This document shows, piece after piece, positions 50,476 to 62,630 of a stretch of 64,000 nt of DNA. How positions within the stretch are numbered: the first letter of the stretch is position 1; each line of letters starts with the position of its first letter. The stretch spans positions 126,001 through 190,000 of the forward strand of contig CAJNDS010001680.1 in assembly GCA_905221605.1 (NCBI GenBank). The letters run 5' to 3'. The stretch is from Symbiodinium natans. Taxonomy: Eukaryota; Sar; Dinophyceae; Suessiales; Symbiodiniaceae. Position numbers and translations under genes: made by a program. The notes under the pieces are model-generated. The model did no database searches. It worked only from the letters and a program-made list of their open reading frames with translations, and was not told the origin of the DNA.

Positions 50476-50963
50476 GAATCAGCTAAAACCTAGGTCAAGT
50501 CTAAACAACCGTCTAACTCCCAAACCCAAAGCCCTGAACCTAAACACCCCTGATGCGCAATGGCCCCCAAACCCTATAACCCATGTAGCCCCATAGCCCC
50601 TAGACGCTCCTCCCCAAAGAGCCCAATACCCCTTAATTATTTAAGGAATATTCCGTAATATTCCTTAAATCATAACAAGGATCCCTTTAGAATTTAAGGT
50701 ATATTCCGAAATTGAGGGGTACTGGGCTCTTAGGGTCATGCCCCCCACGTGAAGAGCGACTGGCAGGTTTTGGAGATGGCGCGGATGCATTTCCACACCG
50801 TGCGGGCGGACCAGCTCTCCTTCGAGGACAAGGGTACAGGGACCCTAATGCCCAAAAAAAAAGAAACAAAGGGTTTAGGGTTTAGGGGGTTTGGGGCTTA
50901 GGGAAAAAGGTTTGGGGTTTAGGGAAAGGGGTTTGGGGTTCAGGGAGAAGGGTTTAGGGACCC

Positions 50964-51075
50964 CACTTGGAGGTTAGTTACAATGAGTAGGGTCATAAGT
51001 AGGGTAAGTATAATGCTAGCCTGGTTATTCCCGATGTCAGGGTACTTGCAACACTGCCCCTGAACCTTCAAGTAG
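50964..51075. mobile_element. MITE family A copy
   Basis: CACTTGGAGGTTAGTTACAA and CACTGCCCCTGAACCTTCAA, 112 bp. Confidence 0.7.
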
Positions 51076-51623
51076 CGTTCAGGGCCCTAAGCTCGAAACC
51101 CTGCAAAGAAAAGGCAAGCCCTGCAGCGCCGCGACCTGCGACCCACCCATTGGGTCGAGGGCGCCCTTGTGGGCACCCACCCGCACCACCCGAGCTGCTG
51201 TAGCACCTACCCCACTAGAATCCTAAACCCTAAACCCTAAACCCAATTCTAAACCCTAAACCCTAAACCCTGGCTTGGTTTTGCTTCTCAAGTCCTCCGG
51301 ATTCCCATGACCGTGCCAGCTTGTAGCTGAAGGTTTGGGTTCCTGTTTGGGAAATGGGGGGGTGTGCGATGATAAGGGACCCTGATACAGACCCAAATAG
51401 CAGGATCGCATTATATTAAGGACCTCAATAAGGTACCCCTGAACCCTCATCCCAAATTTCGTAAACCCTAAACCCTAAACCCTCATCCTTGCCGCCTGAA
51501 ACTCCTTAAGCACATTGGGGGGGGAGCTCAGACTCTGGAGGCTCAGAATGCCCGAAACCGGATTAGGGCTTAGGGGGGTTTAGGGTTTAGGGTTTAGGGG
51601 GCAGGCAGTGCAGCAGTCCTAAC

Positions 51624-51780
51624 CGTAAAAAGGGTTTAGGGTTTAGGGTTTAGGGTTTAGGGGTTCAGGGTGGCATGTGCCTGTTGCAAAAAAGGGCCTC
51701 GGGTTGAGGGTTGAGGGTTTAGGGTTTAGGGTTTAGGGTTTTAGGGGTTTAGGGTTTAGGGGTTTAGGGTTTAGGGTTCT
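51624..51780 (+). repeat. TTTAGGG arrays
   Basis: Two tracts (51632-51665, 51705-51778) with GGGTTGA and TTTAGGGG variants. Confidence 0.9.
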
Positions 51781-52854
51781 CAAGGGTTGTTGGGGGAAGG
51801 TTTTTGCGTTGGCGCTCTCGCGGGCCTGATGCTTTTGGACAAAGCCCCTTAGGGAGGGATGAAGACCGCGCGAGGGTCTGGAGCCCTTCAGGGAGAAGGG
51901 TTTTTGGGGCTTATAGGTTTCCCAAATCATTAACTAATCTGCAACCCCCTTATGACAATTGACTCATTTATACAAAACTCAAAGGATTTTTAAAACAAGT
52001 AATTCATTAGGTTCAAAGGGGAAGTATTTTGTTCTAAGGGAATGGTGGAAATCCCAACTCCGCAGCCGTAAGCCCAAACAGATTCTAAGCCTCAATCATT
52101 CATCCCAACTCTGCCACGAAGGATTAAACCCCCGAGTCAAGATACCCCACGCCCCCCCCCACATGATTAATGGCCCCTCAACCCTAAACCCTAAACCCTA
52201 AACCCTAAACTCTAAACCCTAAACCCTAAACCCTAAACCCTACTTGATTGGCAGCGAAGGACTTAAAGAGCAATGAGCCCAACACGGACCTCGGCATGAA
52301 ATCGCGGAAAACCCGCCTTGGCGAGGCCCCGTCTTAGGGGGGGGATTCGGGGGTTTTAGTGTCTGGGGTTTAGCAAATAGGGTTTAGGGTTTAGGGTTTG
52401 GGGACTAGGATTAGTTATGGTTTCATCGCCTTGGCCGGGTGCTCACTTCCGGAAAATGGTGTGTCGTTAGTTTTCGTTGCGTGGTCAAGCGGAGCAGCTG
52501 CAGTTTTTTTCAGGCAGCCCTGGGTGCAGATATTTAGCTGTCAGGGATTCGGGCTTCCTGTAAGCCCTGTACCCCCCTAAACCCTATATAAACCCCAAAC
52601 CCCCCAAACCTAAACCCTAAACCTGTGAATGTACCGGTGTGGGTGTAGTCCTGTTGCTGTTGAGGTGCTGAGACCCCTCCGGAATGTGTCCAAACTGCTC
52701 ATTTCCTACCCTGAAGGCCTGTCAGGCGATGTCCCACGCAGGTTTAAGCTGCTTGGGTTGCGGTTTTCCTTTCTCCGACCAAGATAACCCCGCATTGCCG
52801 TGGCTAGTCGGGTGGCAAAAAAACCCTAAACCTTAAACCCTAAACCCTAAACAC

Positions 52855-52936
52855 AAAAATATATACATACATATATCTATATAAATAAATATATAAATAA
52901 ATAAAAAATATATAAATATAAATATATATATATAGA
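52855..52936. repeat. AT-rich microsatellite
   Basis: (TATA)n and (AAATA)n text of about 80 bp, adjoining a CCCTAAA tract. Confidence 0.9.
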
Positions 52937-53595
52937 GGACCCCTGATCTGCAGCCGGAGCCCCCATTCCCCCTGAGATGAGGCCGATGCCTTCATCAGCC
53001 ACTCGTGGCGCGATGATCCAGAAGAGTCCTCCGCCCGAAGAGAACCGGGTTTATAATGTTTAGGGTTTAGGGTTTCGGGTTTGGGGTTTAGGGCTTAGGG
53101 CAGTTCTTACAGGTGCATGTTGCTAGTGTATTGGGGCGGTTAAGTCCTTTTGCGTTGTGTGGGTGAAGGTCTGGGGCTTGCATCCGGGCACGATGCCACT
53201 TGACTTTGTCATGAGTCATTCACTGTGACTCGTGAAGGGTTTTTCTCGCCCTAAACCCTAAAGCGAGGCAGGTGGCAAACAAATGCTCTGTTCGGATCCC
53301 TGTGCCTTTGCCGTTTGACAAGCACCTCGTCTCCAACCCCAAGCGGTCCTCCCCCAAACCTTGTCAAAATCGCAGCCGCCCCGCCTCCCTACTCGGCCGA
53401 TAGCCCCGCCCCCGACAGCAATTAACGTCCTCAAAAAAGAAAGTGACCCACAGGTACAATATAGGGGGCTGCTTTGCAGAGGTATACAGGGGAAGGAATT
53501 GCTTAAAGCGCCTAGGGTTTGGGGCTTAGCGTTCAGGGTGTCGCAGGATGTTTGGGTGGGGGTTTAGGGTTTTGGGTGGTGCTTTTTTTAAATAG

Positions 53596-53897
53596 AGTTT
53601 CGGGACCCCGCTCTACCGCACCAGGAAGTGGAAGGCGTTGCAAGCCTGGCGGCAGAAGTTCCGCCAGGACGCGGTGGGCAGCTGCGTAGAGTTTGGGGGG
53701 GGGGGGGGGGGGGGGGCGGGGCTTCGGATTTGTGGTGAAAAGCGCGAGTGAAGAATCAAGAGACACACTATCACTGCTGTTTGCTGGGCTTCGCCGAAGC
53801 ACCGCAGCCGCAAGGGGAGAAGAAGGAATCACAGCCATGCATTTTGCTTCTTTCCACGGCAACGTGACTCTCATTGAGACTTTCCTGCAACACGGTT
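53596..53897 (+). CDS. ankyrin-repeat protein fragment, interrupted by poly-G
   Basis: Two coding-like halves. 53596-53690 follows a pyrimidine tract and AAATAG and reads LYRTRKWKALQAWRQKFRQD; nearly every third position is G or C. 53730-53897 reads SEESRDTLSLLFAGLRRSTA and then GITAMHFASFHGNVTLIETF-LQHG (53825-53896), which fits the ankyrin pattern G-x-T-x-x-H-x-A-x3-G-x4-I-x3-L-x2-G. The frame ends at CACG|GTTTAGAACG, donor-like. The halves differ by one base of frame across about 23 G (53695-53717): either an intron, a slipped homopolymer or a pseudogene. Ankyrin repeats mediate protein binding. Confidence 0.5.
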
Positions 53898-54063
53898 TAG
53901 AACGTCACACACACACACATCCTTCCATCCAAGCCACTATCCGCTGCCTCCCGACCATTTTCTTGCAACTCTCCCTTCGGGCCTCGAGCATCACTGGCAT
54001 TCTCTCGGCAGGCCTTAGGAACCTTTTATCTTTTCCCTTCCTGGGTCGAAGAGGATGATTCAT

Positions 54064-54180
54064 CTTTGTGGTGCTTTACTGTAACTTTACATCTTTAGCC
54101 TTTTTGGGGCTTTTTGGGTTTCTTAAGAAGGCAGCTGAAAAATTTGATTTCTAGCTACCGTCCTAAGTGCAGCCAAGTCA
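54064..54180 (+). repeat. dispersed repeat K, copy 1
   Basis: CTTTGTGGTGCTTTACTGTA ... GTGCAGCCAAGT. About 90% identical to 55818-55930, same orientation. It is followed by the TATTTTTTCAGAGGGCATTA repeat seen elsewhere. Confidence 0.85.
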
Positions 54181-54283
54181 TATTCAGGAATATTTTTTCA
54201 GAGGGCATTAAGGGCCATCCTAGCGAGTGCCAGAGCTGCCGACATCGGCCATGATTCCGTCCAAGCACGCGTCCCCTTATAAA

Positions 54284-54420
54284 CCCTAAACCCTAAAGCC
54301 TAAAGCCTAAACCCTAAACCCTAACCCGTAAACCCCAAAGCCTAAACCCTAAACCCTAAACCCTAAACCCTAAACACTAAACCCTAAACCCTAACCCTAA
54401 ACCCTAAACCCTAAACCCCT
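54284..54420 (-). repeat. CCCTAAA array
   Basis: About 19 units with AAAGCCTAAAG variants. Confidence 0.95.
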
Positions 54421-55400
54421 TCAAAACAGCAAGCCGCCTCGAAGGAGAACCACAACGTCGAGCCCAAGCTCTGGATAGACAAATACTGTGCCTTGGACTA
54501 GGGTTTAGGGTTTGGGCTTTAGGGTTTAGGGTTTTAAGAGTTTAGGGTTTTTGGGGGTTTAGGGTTTTAGGGCCACCAGACTCGGAACTCCGATCCTTCG
54601 GCATAGAGAGCAAGCCGTCCGCCCTGCACCCAACTTTTTAGGGATGGTCGTGAACTAGACAAGAAGTGCTTGTTTGGTTGGTTGTATTCTTTCGGCTGTA
54701 CCAAAATCTTCGTATAACCCCTAAGCCCTTTCGACCGTATTTTCATCTAAGGAGCCCAGGAAGAAAAGCTAAGCAAACACACTAGGAGCAAGGTGCAGAC
54801 GCCATGGTTCTTGAGAGGCCATTCCTGACCCACGGCACAAACCCTGCGGGCTAGGGCTTCGGGTTTAGGATTTAGGGGTTTAGGGTTTAGGGTTTAGGGT
54901 TTTAGGGTTTAGGGATTAGGGATTTAGGGTGCACTTGCCTAGCTGGCCAGACTTGATTGAGTCCAGTGGAAAGAGGGTGCACACTACCAGAGATGTAGTC
55001 TTTCTTCGTTGGGCTCACAGCAGCTCGTAACCCGCGTAAGGCCATACCCCTGTCATCACAGGGAATTACCAAGTCCTCATGTCACCCAACCCCTGAACCC
55101 TATGTTTGTGAACAATTTGCAGGTGGATGCGACGCCTGTTGCAAAAGGTCGAAGTTCTGGGGGCTCAGGGTTATGTTGAGGCCTCATGGCATCTTGCAAC
55201 TTCTCCCAGGTATTGACCAGAACGACGTGGAGAACTCGTCATTTGGAAAGATCTGGACAAGTTTATGTTCAGGGCTCCACACTGCTACATGATGATCGAA
55301 GACATCGGCATGATCTAAAGACATGATTTCGGATCCGACGATGCCTATGTTGTGCTTCAGTCACTGTACAGCAGAACCCCAGCATGTTCAAAACGAGGGT

Positions 55401-55510
55401 CTACTTGGAGGTTCATGGGTAGCTAGGGTGATAAGTATCATAGAGAAGGTTATGATTAGAGTTAGCATATTTATCACCCTGCTGATAACTACCCATGAAC
55501 CTCCAAGTAG
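55401..55510. mobile_element. MITE family A, best-preserved copy
   Basis: CTACTTGGAGGTTCATGGGTAG and its exact inverse CTACCCATGAACCTCCAAGTAG bound a 110-bp element. TA lies at both outer ends. A good reference copy for the family. Confidence 0.9.
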
Positions 55511-55817
55511 GACTTTAGGTTTCCGAACTCTAGTTGCCTGATACCTTGATTAATCACTTTGTGCCCGCTTTAATGGGTCTAGGGTTTACTGTTTGGGGCT
55601 TAGGTGTAGCGGCACCACAGTCAGCAGCCTGGTGGGTAGCCCATGAGAGAAACCCCTCTCCACAAAAGGTGTCTTAAAGAGGTTCCTTCTTCGTCCTTAC
55701 AATAATTCTAAATTCTAGGGTTCTTTTTTTTCCCCACTACTCCCTAAGGCTCCCTAAGCTTCCCTAAGGTTCCGTAGGTACCTACCCCCTTGAGCCCCCT
55801 CCCTTAAGAACCCTATT

Positions 55818-55930
55818 CTTTGTGGTGCTTTACTGTAACTTTAGATCTTTAGCCTTTTTGGGCTTATTGGGTTTCTTAATAAGGCAGCTAAGAATTTAGT
55901 GTATAGCTACCCTCCTAACTGCAGCCAAGT
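55818..55930 (+). repeat. dispersed repeat K, copy 2
   Basis: Second copy of the repeat at 54064-54180, with a few substitutions and small indels. Confidence 0.85.
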
Positions 55931-56811
55931 ATTGTTATTATAAGGGAATCCTACTATTTGGGGTTTTCGTAAACCCCCATATTGTGGAGCTACCCCCCCC
56001 CCAATAGGTTTGCAGGCAGAGCTGGACCTGGCCTGCTTCCCTCAAAAGGGTACTATTTGGGTTTAGGGTTTAGGGTTCTATACTACTCTTTGCTTAAGAA
56101 CCCCCCCAGAAAGTAAACGATAATAATCCCTATATGCCCTTTTTAGGAAGATGTTTACTTTTGTGGGGGCGGGGGTGGGTTCCTTAAGTAAGCAATTACC
56201 AGGTTAGGGTTTGGGCAAAAGGGCACAGGGCTTTCAAAGGTTTGGGTAGGTTTGGTAGGGTTTGGGGTTTGTTTCAGAGTGGCTTGACTCTGTCTTACTC
56301 AATCAAAGACGCCGACGGAAGCTTTAAAACCATGTGTTGGACTCGAGCATGTTGCGTAAGGGCCCAACGATGTTCTGAAACGTAGACCTTCTAGGACGCC
56401 TGTTTCCAGGGTTTAGGGGCGTAGGGTAGAAGATGCTTGGAGGTTCATGGGTCGTGCCAAGTCGGGTTGTAAATGCTCGAAGTAAGGTTATTATAACCAG
56501 TTAAACTCAGAGGCTGGCCTGTTTGCCCATCTACCTGGCCTCGTGCAGCCGTTTGGTGGTGATTTGCGGCGACACCTACCTCGAGAGGCGGCTGTGACGC
56601 ATGAAGCCGGTTAGGAAGTCGAGGTGTTTTCAGTGGCTTGCTGTCTCAACCCTAAAGCCTACTTAAACCCTAGACTCTAGACTACAAGCCTTGTACAAGA
56701 TGAATTCAACCCCACCGGGACTCTGCTTAAGAACCCAGTCATACTTGTTTTAACGGCTTGCCTTGGAGCCCCAAAAGGTGCGGACACCCAAAAGCCAGTT
56801 GCAAAAGGGGT

Positions 56812-56930
56812 TACTTGAAGGTTCATGTAAGTAAGTAAGGGTACAAGTACCCTAAATATGGATATAGCCACTTATAGCTATAGTGATCCGACTCATAGCC
56901 CCACTTGTAGCTACGCGTGAGGTTCCCAAG
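56812..56930. mobile_element. MITE family A copy
   Basis: TTACTTGAAGGTTCATGTAA and GTAGCTACGCGTGAGGTTCC; arms diverged. Confidence 0.65.
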
Positions 56931-57356
56931 AGGCCCTTCTTCCATGGGGTTCCCCTACTACCCTCTCCTAGGTTCCTCCCGTAATTAAGGCTGTTTAGGG
57001 GTTTAGGGGGGGGGGAACCCAGGGGGGGTAGCATAGAGGTGGCAGTAGGGAAGCCCATGATTCTTTGTGCGGTTTTCTACCAGTCCTTACTAGGGATGAG
57101 AAGAGGCGGTCCGATAATCCCTATTAAGGACTGTTAGTGTATAGGGGGAACATCCCCAACTTATAGTTACCCTAAACCCTAAACCCTGAAACCCTAAATC
57201 CTAACCCCTAAACCCTAAACCCTTAAAAAAAAACCTAAACCCTAAACCCAGGGGTTTCGGGGTTTGGTTTTTCCAGCCTCGGCGTAGAGTTTAGGGAGCA
57301 CCACATCCAGCAGCATTGAATGGCTAAGAGCAGCCGTTTTGACCTGAAAAAGCCCG

Positions 57357-57430
57357 AAACCCTAAACCCTAAACCCTAAACCCTAAACCCTAAACCCTAA
57401 ACCCTAAACCCTAAACCCTAAACCCTACAC
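57357..57430 (-). repeat. CCCTAAA array
   Basis: Ten near-perfect units. Confidence 0.95.
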
Positions 57431-57470
57431 CCCAAACCTACATTTTCCCCTGCCCCCCATCCCGCACGAG

Positions 57471-57598
57471 GCTCTGGTGTATCACAGAACTCTTCGTGTT
57501 CTTGGAGATGGGTGGTTCTCCGAGCAATCTGGAAGTGATTGTCCTACCGGACCCACACGACCGAATTGCCGAGAAGATTCAGCCACTTGGCTCTTCAG
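57471..57598 (+). CDS. exon-like coding fragment with good donor
   Basis: Frame ELFVFLEMGGSPSNLEVIVL then PDPHDRIAEKIQPLGSS between GCACGAG and TTCAG|GTAGGG. The product is well mixed (acidic, with a short hydrophobic strand pattern). Unknown family; phase 1 at the donor. Confidence 0.4.
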
Positions 57599-57923
57599 GT
57601 AGGGTTTCGGGTTGAGGGTTTATCGAGACGTGCATCAGAATGAGGTGCTGAGTAGGCAATGCTTGATTTTTTTTGGGGTGGGGGGGGCATGAACCCCTTT
57701 CAATCCCGAAGGTTTTCTTCTTTGCGTTGGATTACTCGGCCAGTGTGGCAAGATAGCTGAAGCATGCCAAGGTTAGGGTTCAGGGTTTAGGGTTGAGGGA
57801 TGAGGGTTTAGGGGTTAGGGTTTAGAAGCTTGATGCCTGCAGTTCTCCAATGGGTCATAGGGAGAAGGGCTGCACAATTGTGAGGTCCAACCTGAGGCGA
57901 ACCCGATTCCCAAAACCCCAAAC

Positions 57924-58040
57924 TTTTGGGATGTTTCCCAGGGTTTAGGGTTTAGGGTGTTTCCCGTTTCCCCTTACTAACAGTCCTTGAGACGGATGAG
58001 AAGAAGGGGGGGGGGGGGAGTACGATGATCCCTTATTAGG
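57924..58040. mobile_element. MITE family B with telomere tract in left arm, right arm lost
   Basis: TTGGGATGTTTCCC, then AGGGTTTAGGGTTTAGGG, then TGTTTCCCGTTTCCCCTTAC. TGTTTCCC is present on both sides of the telomere tract. A G run (58006-58018) follows. Confidence 0.75.
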
Positions 58041-58919
58041 CAAACATTCAAAAACCCCAACCCCTAACACCTCAGCGGTGCGCATCGTCAGGGCTCCTCA
58101 TAGTCATAATCCAGGGGGCGGAAGAATGACTCACAGCATTCCCTTATAGCCCCTTTATAGGCATACTATACGAACCCCCCCCCCAAAGCCCTTGCCTAAT
58201 CATTAGGACCCCTATATTAGGTTGAAAGGATCCATCCTGATGAGCCCCCCCCCCAAAAGAGCCTGAGATTTTCAGCGGTTTATGGTTGGGCTTCAGGTTT
58301 AGGGCCGACGTTTCAGGCCCTGATGCAACAAGGGCCAGCAGTACCCTAATACCCTAAACCCTAAACCTCCTGCCCTGTTTTGGGGGATTAGGTTCGGTTC
58401 CGTTGCAATCGATATTCCGCGTTTTCAGGGCTATTCTACCCCGTGTTCCCCTTTGAAGGGGCTGGTTTTCTGGTAGCCCGTCGTGCTTGTTTTAGGACCT
58501 CCGTTTGCTTGGTACCCTCACTTCTTTGTGTTAAGGATTCGGCTCCCTCGTAAAACTCATTCAGCAAGAAGGGCACCCTTTTCCATTGTTTGGTTACTAA
58601 GCTAAACCCGAGAAGCATTCGTTTAAACCCTACAGCCCTAAACCCTAAACCCTAAACCCTAAACCCCGAAATCTAAAGCCAGCTGAAGCCAGGAAATTCG
58701 AGCCGCAGAACGCACAGTGTTTTGAGCCGGTGCCGTGGCGAATGGGAAATGTGAGCATTTAGGGTTTAGGGTTTAGGGTTTAGGGTTCAGGGGCTCTAAC
58801 GGTCTTGGGGGGATTGGAGGCTGAGACTTCCGAGCAAGTCCCAAAGACACTGAAACACGGAGGACGGGCTTCAAGAGCGGTTTGAGGTTGAGGGTTTCGG
58901 GCAGGTCCCGAATCGGTTT

Positions 58920-59015
58920 ACGGTTTAGGGCTTAGGGTTTAGGGTTTAGGGCTTTAGGGTTTTAGGGTTTAGGGCTTTAGGGCTTTAGGGCTTTAGGGTT
59001 TAGGGTTTAGGGTAT
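58920..59015 (+). repeat. TTTAGGG array with GCTTTAGGG variants
   Basis: About 12 units; an eight-base GCTTTAGG-type variant is amplified locally. Confidence 0.9.
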
Positions 59016-59211
59016 CCCCGGCCGACTGCCCCAAGCCCGGATGCAAAAGGGTTTAGGGCTTAGGGTTTCTCAACTAACAAAACTACAGACTACAACCTTC
59101 ACTAGTCCCAAACCCTTCGCCCAGAACCCTCAGTGGGCAATTGCCTTGCTTGCCTTGTGAGAGTGAACGGCGAAGTATTAAACCACACGGGAACATCTCC
59201 CAAAAACAAGA

Positions 59212-59275
59212 ACAAAAGCAACAGCAGCAGCATCAGCAACAGCAACAGCAACAACACGAACGACAACACTGGCAT
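59212..59275. repeat. (CAGCAA)n tract
   Basis: AACAGCAGCAGCATCAGCAA-type repeat; Ser/Asn frames across it are artefacts. A short (TG)n follows at 59295-59310. Confidence 0.85.
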
Positions 59276-59578
59276 TGAGAACAAAACAAAGCCAAGTGTG
59301 TGTGTGTGTGTCCTAAACCTTAAGCCCTATAAAGCCTGAACTCAAAACAATTCTAAACCCTAAGCCTTTGAACCAAGGAGACCACTGACATCCTTTTAGG
59401 CGTGCTGGAGGCTGGACGGTTTGGCCTGGAAGGCGCCTCGCCTCAAGCACGGGTTAGGGTTTAGGGCTTAGGGTTCAACGAACAACAGGCTTAGGGTTGA
59501 GGGTTTAGATTTCAGGGTCTAGGGCTTAGGGGTTTACAGGTTCGTGGGGTGGAGGCTTTAGAGCGTAGGGGGGAGTAT

Positions 59579-59745
59579 CTGCTTGGAGGTTCATGGGTGG
59601 TTCCAAGCAGGGTTTTAGTATGGTGTTACGTACGTAGGGCATCTCTAGTTAGAACCCTGCTTAGGGTACGTAGAGCCCTCCTAGCTCCCGCAACCCTCAA
59701 CCCTAACCCCTATACTTTTACAACGATCCATGAACCTCCGAGTAG
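59579..59745. mobile_element. MITE family A copy
   Basis: CTGCTTGGAGGTTCATGGGT and ACGATCCATGAACCTCCGAG; a CCCTCAACCCTAACCC telomere tract lies in the right half. Confidence 0.75.
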
Positions 59746-60614
59746 CTCTCTCAGTGTTCAAGGCTTTTCAATCACAAAACCCTCAACCCTAAACCCTAAA
59801 CCCTAAACCCTAAACCCTAAACCGGTGTTAGGGTGCTACTGGTGCAGGAGCTGTGCTTCGCACTCAGAAGGGGCCGCAATTCCTGGGGTTAAGCCCTAAA
59901 CCCTGAACCGTTCGACTTTCAGAGTTTAGGGTTTAGGGTTTAGGGTCTAGAGTCTAGAGCATCCCAGCACCTTGCAGAAGAGCATCCCTGTAGATAAGTA
60001 TGGTTACGAGTACCAGCAAGTACGACCCCAAACCCTAAACCCTAAGCCCTAAACTCTAAACCCTAAACCATGTCTGCTTAAAGGGTCTACAGGTCGCGCT
60101 CGGTGATTGTTGTTGGTTCTTCACAGGGAGTTTTAGGAGTACGGTGCTTTATGGACGCCTTTGAAAGACAATGTGATGGTACCTACTTGCTTGATTCTCT
60201 ACTAGAAACTAGGAAGTAAACTTCCAAACTGAAGTACACCTAAACTCTGAACCCTGAACCCTAAACCCTATGCCAGGCATCAGGAAGCTTGTGCAAGAGC
60301 GCTTCGTTCCAGGGAGGTGGCAGCTGGAGGCTGCCAGTAAAGCCACGTGGTTCTGAATTAATTGGGGTGGGGGGGAGGGGGGCGGGACGGTGCTAGGGGA
60401 TCAGGAAAATGTGCACTCATGTTTTTTCCACATATGCATGTGTTTCATTCTTGCCTTATAGTTTTTACATGTAGGTGCATTTTATGCATACGCTGTGCAT
60501 GTACTTACCGGAGCGCATGCACGCGCTCGCACACGTAAGAATGCAAATTATGTTGATCTTTGTCGCTGTACGGCCGCTGCCTCCTTTAGCCCTAAACCCT
60601 AAACCCTAGACCCT

Positions 60615-61520
60615 ACTGAGGCCGCACCTTCCAGGTCGACTTCCTCCTTGCCAGTGCTGAGCTTGGGGGGTTGGGGCTGAGGGTGGAGGGTTACTAGGAT
60701 GCCCAGTAGTACCCTTATTCCCTTTTTGGAGGGTTTAGGTTCCCTTATAAACCCCTTTAAGCAAAAAAAGGGCTCCCTTTTTAATCCTGGGTTACTGAGC
60801 ATCCTAGGTTAGGGAAAGGTTTTTGAGGTCCTTGCGGGTGGATTCGACCCTCAACCCCGAGCTTGGTAGGGCTTTAGGGTTTAGGGTTTAGGGTTTAAGG
60901 TTTAGGGTTTAGGTTTTAGGGTTTAGGGTTTAGGGTTTAGGGTTTAGTGTTGATGGCTCTACCCAGGCCTGTAGTGCAGGAGTGATCCCTAGCAATCAGC
61001 GGACCCTAGTTAAGAACAACCCATGCGGCAAACAATTGCATGTGCACGAAGCAAGACAGCAAAACGAAGCAAGACAGCAAACCTTCAGATCGCCAACCCT
61101 ATATACCCAGAGCCTTGTAGAATCTGAGCCCCATGAATCACGCGAAAGCCAACACCCTAATTCAAAGTCTTTGTGGAAGTGCACTCCCGGACGGAAGCGG
61201 TAGGGGGCCTGGCTGTGAGTAGGGGTTTAGGGTTTCGGGTGGTGGGGTAGTCCTTGTCATACTATGGCCCCAGTTGCTTCTGCTGTCCGTCAGTAAGCGG
61301 GATCCATAATTCAGAGAACTGCCCATTGGCTTGGGGGTAGACCATGTGCTTGAGGACTTTAGGGCTTCATAGGGTTTAGGAGAGGAAGATGGAGGGGAGG
61401 GAGGGAGAGAGAGAGAGAGGCAGAAGAGAGGGAGAGCAGCTTTTGCACTCCCCCCTCCCCCGGTTGGCAAGGCGCCGGAGGCAGTTGTCAACGATTCCAA
61501 AGCTGCTTGGACCTTGCACT
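60615..61520 (+). repeat. local duplication, unit 1 (906 bp)
   Basis: Begins GAGGCCGCACCTTCCAGGTC and ends CTTGGACCTTGCACT. Colinear with 61752-62433. It contains a family D MITE (60694-60807) and a TTTAGGG array (60868-60946) that unit 2 lacks. It includes a 73-codon open frame (60982-61203) and a conserved exon-like end (APEAVVNDSKAAWTLH, + strand) after GGCAAG. Confidence 0.85.
60694..60807. mobile_element. MITE family D copy absent from the duplicate
   Basis: CTAGGATGCCCAGTAGTACCC and GGGTTACTGAGCATCCTAG. GTTA lies on both sides and may be a short target duplication. Confidence 0.8.
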
Positions 61521-61751
61521 GTATCAATACACTAGAATATCAGTTAATACAAGACATGAGAATTTGATACATGTAACCGTGTAGGAATATAAATTCGTAT
61601 ACTGTAGTCGTAGATGACTTGCTCCCAGGCTGTTTCGGGGTGAGTGCTTGAATTCGGGACGTAGTCAAGACTGAAGCCGCGATGTGCGTGTGGAAGGGCT
61701 TTCAGCTTAAGATCCTCGTTGTGGTGATGACCACTGTGCCCTGAGAGCGCC

Positions 61752-62433
61752 ACTGAGGCCGTGCCTTCCAGGTCGACTTCCTCCATACCAGTGCTGAGCT
61801 TGGGGGGTTGAACTGCTTCGGGGCTGAGGTTGGAGGGTTCAGAGTTAGGGGGGTCACGAAGTCCCCGGTGTTTGGAAAGGTTCTAAGGTCCTTGCGGGTG
61901 GATTCTACCCTTCACCCCAAGCTTCCCATTACGGCTCTACCCCGGCCTGCAATGCCGCAATGCAGGAGTGATCCCTAGCAATCAGTGGACCTAGTTAAGA
62001 ACAACCCATGCGGCAAACAATTGCATGTGCACGAAGCATAAAGTACAAACCTTCAGATCTCAAACCCGATACCCAGAGCCTTGTAGAATCTGAGCCCCAT
62101 GAATCACGCGAAAGCCAACACCCTGGTTAAGAATCTTTGTTGAAGTGCACTCAGGAAGCGGTAGGGGCCTGGCTGTTTCTTGAGTCAGGGCTCAAAATCA
62201 TGTTCCCTTGGGGGGGGGGGGTCATACTACGGTCCCAGTTACCAGTTACTTCTGCTGTACTGAACTGCCCCAATTGGCTTGGGGGAGACCATGCGCTTGA
62301 GGCTTTAGGGGAGAGGGAGAGGGAGAGAGGCAGAGAGGGAGCTCAGCTTTTGCACTTTTGCAACCCCCCCTCCACGTGTCCAAGGCGCCGGAGGCAGTTG
62401 TCAACGATTCTAAAGCTGCTTGGGCCTTGCACT
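61752..62433 (+). repeat. local duplication, unit 2 (682 bp)
   Basis: Same order of blocks as unit 1 in direct orientation, about 230 bp downstream. In the conserved end (APEAVVNDSKAAWALH) one of the two differences checked is synonymous (TCC/TCT) and the other changes Thr to Ala. A one-base deletion near 61992 breaks the frame that is open in unit 1. Confidence 0.85.
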
Positions 62434-62608
62434 ATAATGGTGGGCGCGTGTCGGTCCGGCCCATGCCACCCCTTTTTAGGGTTTAGGGTTTAGGGTTTAG
62501 TGTTGCATTCAGACCATGCTTGCGACAATGATCACGAGATCGGGACCAACTGGGATGACTTTCTGTTCTACCATGACTGCAGCACCATCATCCTCTGCCG
62601 CGAGCACG

Positions 62609-62630
62609 CTTGCCCCCCCCCCCCCCCCTG
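62609..62630. repeat. poly-C tract
   Basis: About 17 C. Frames at 62500-62860 crossing it disagree between readings and are not called. Confidence 0.9.
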
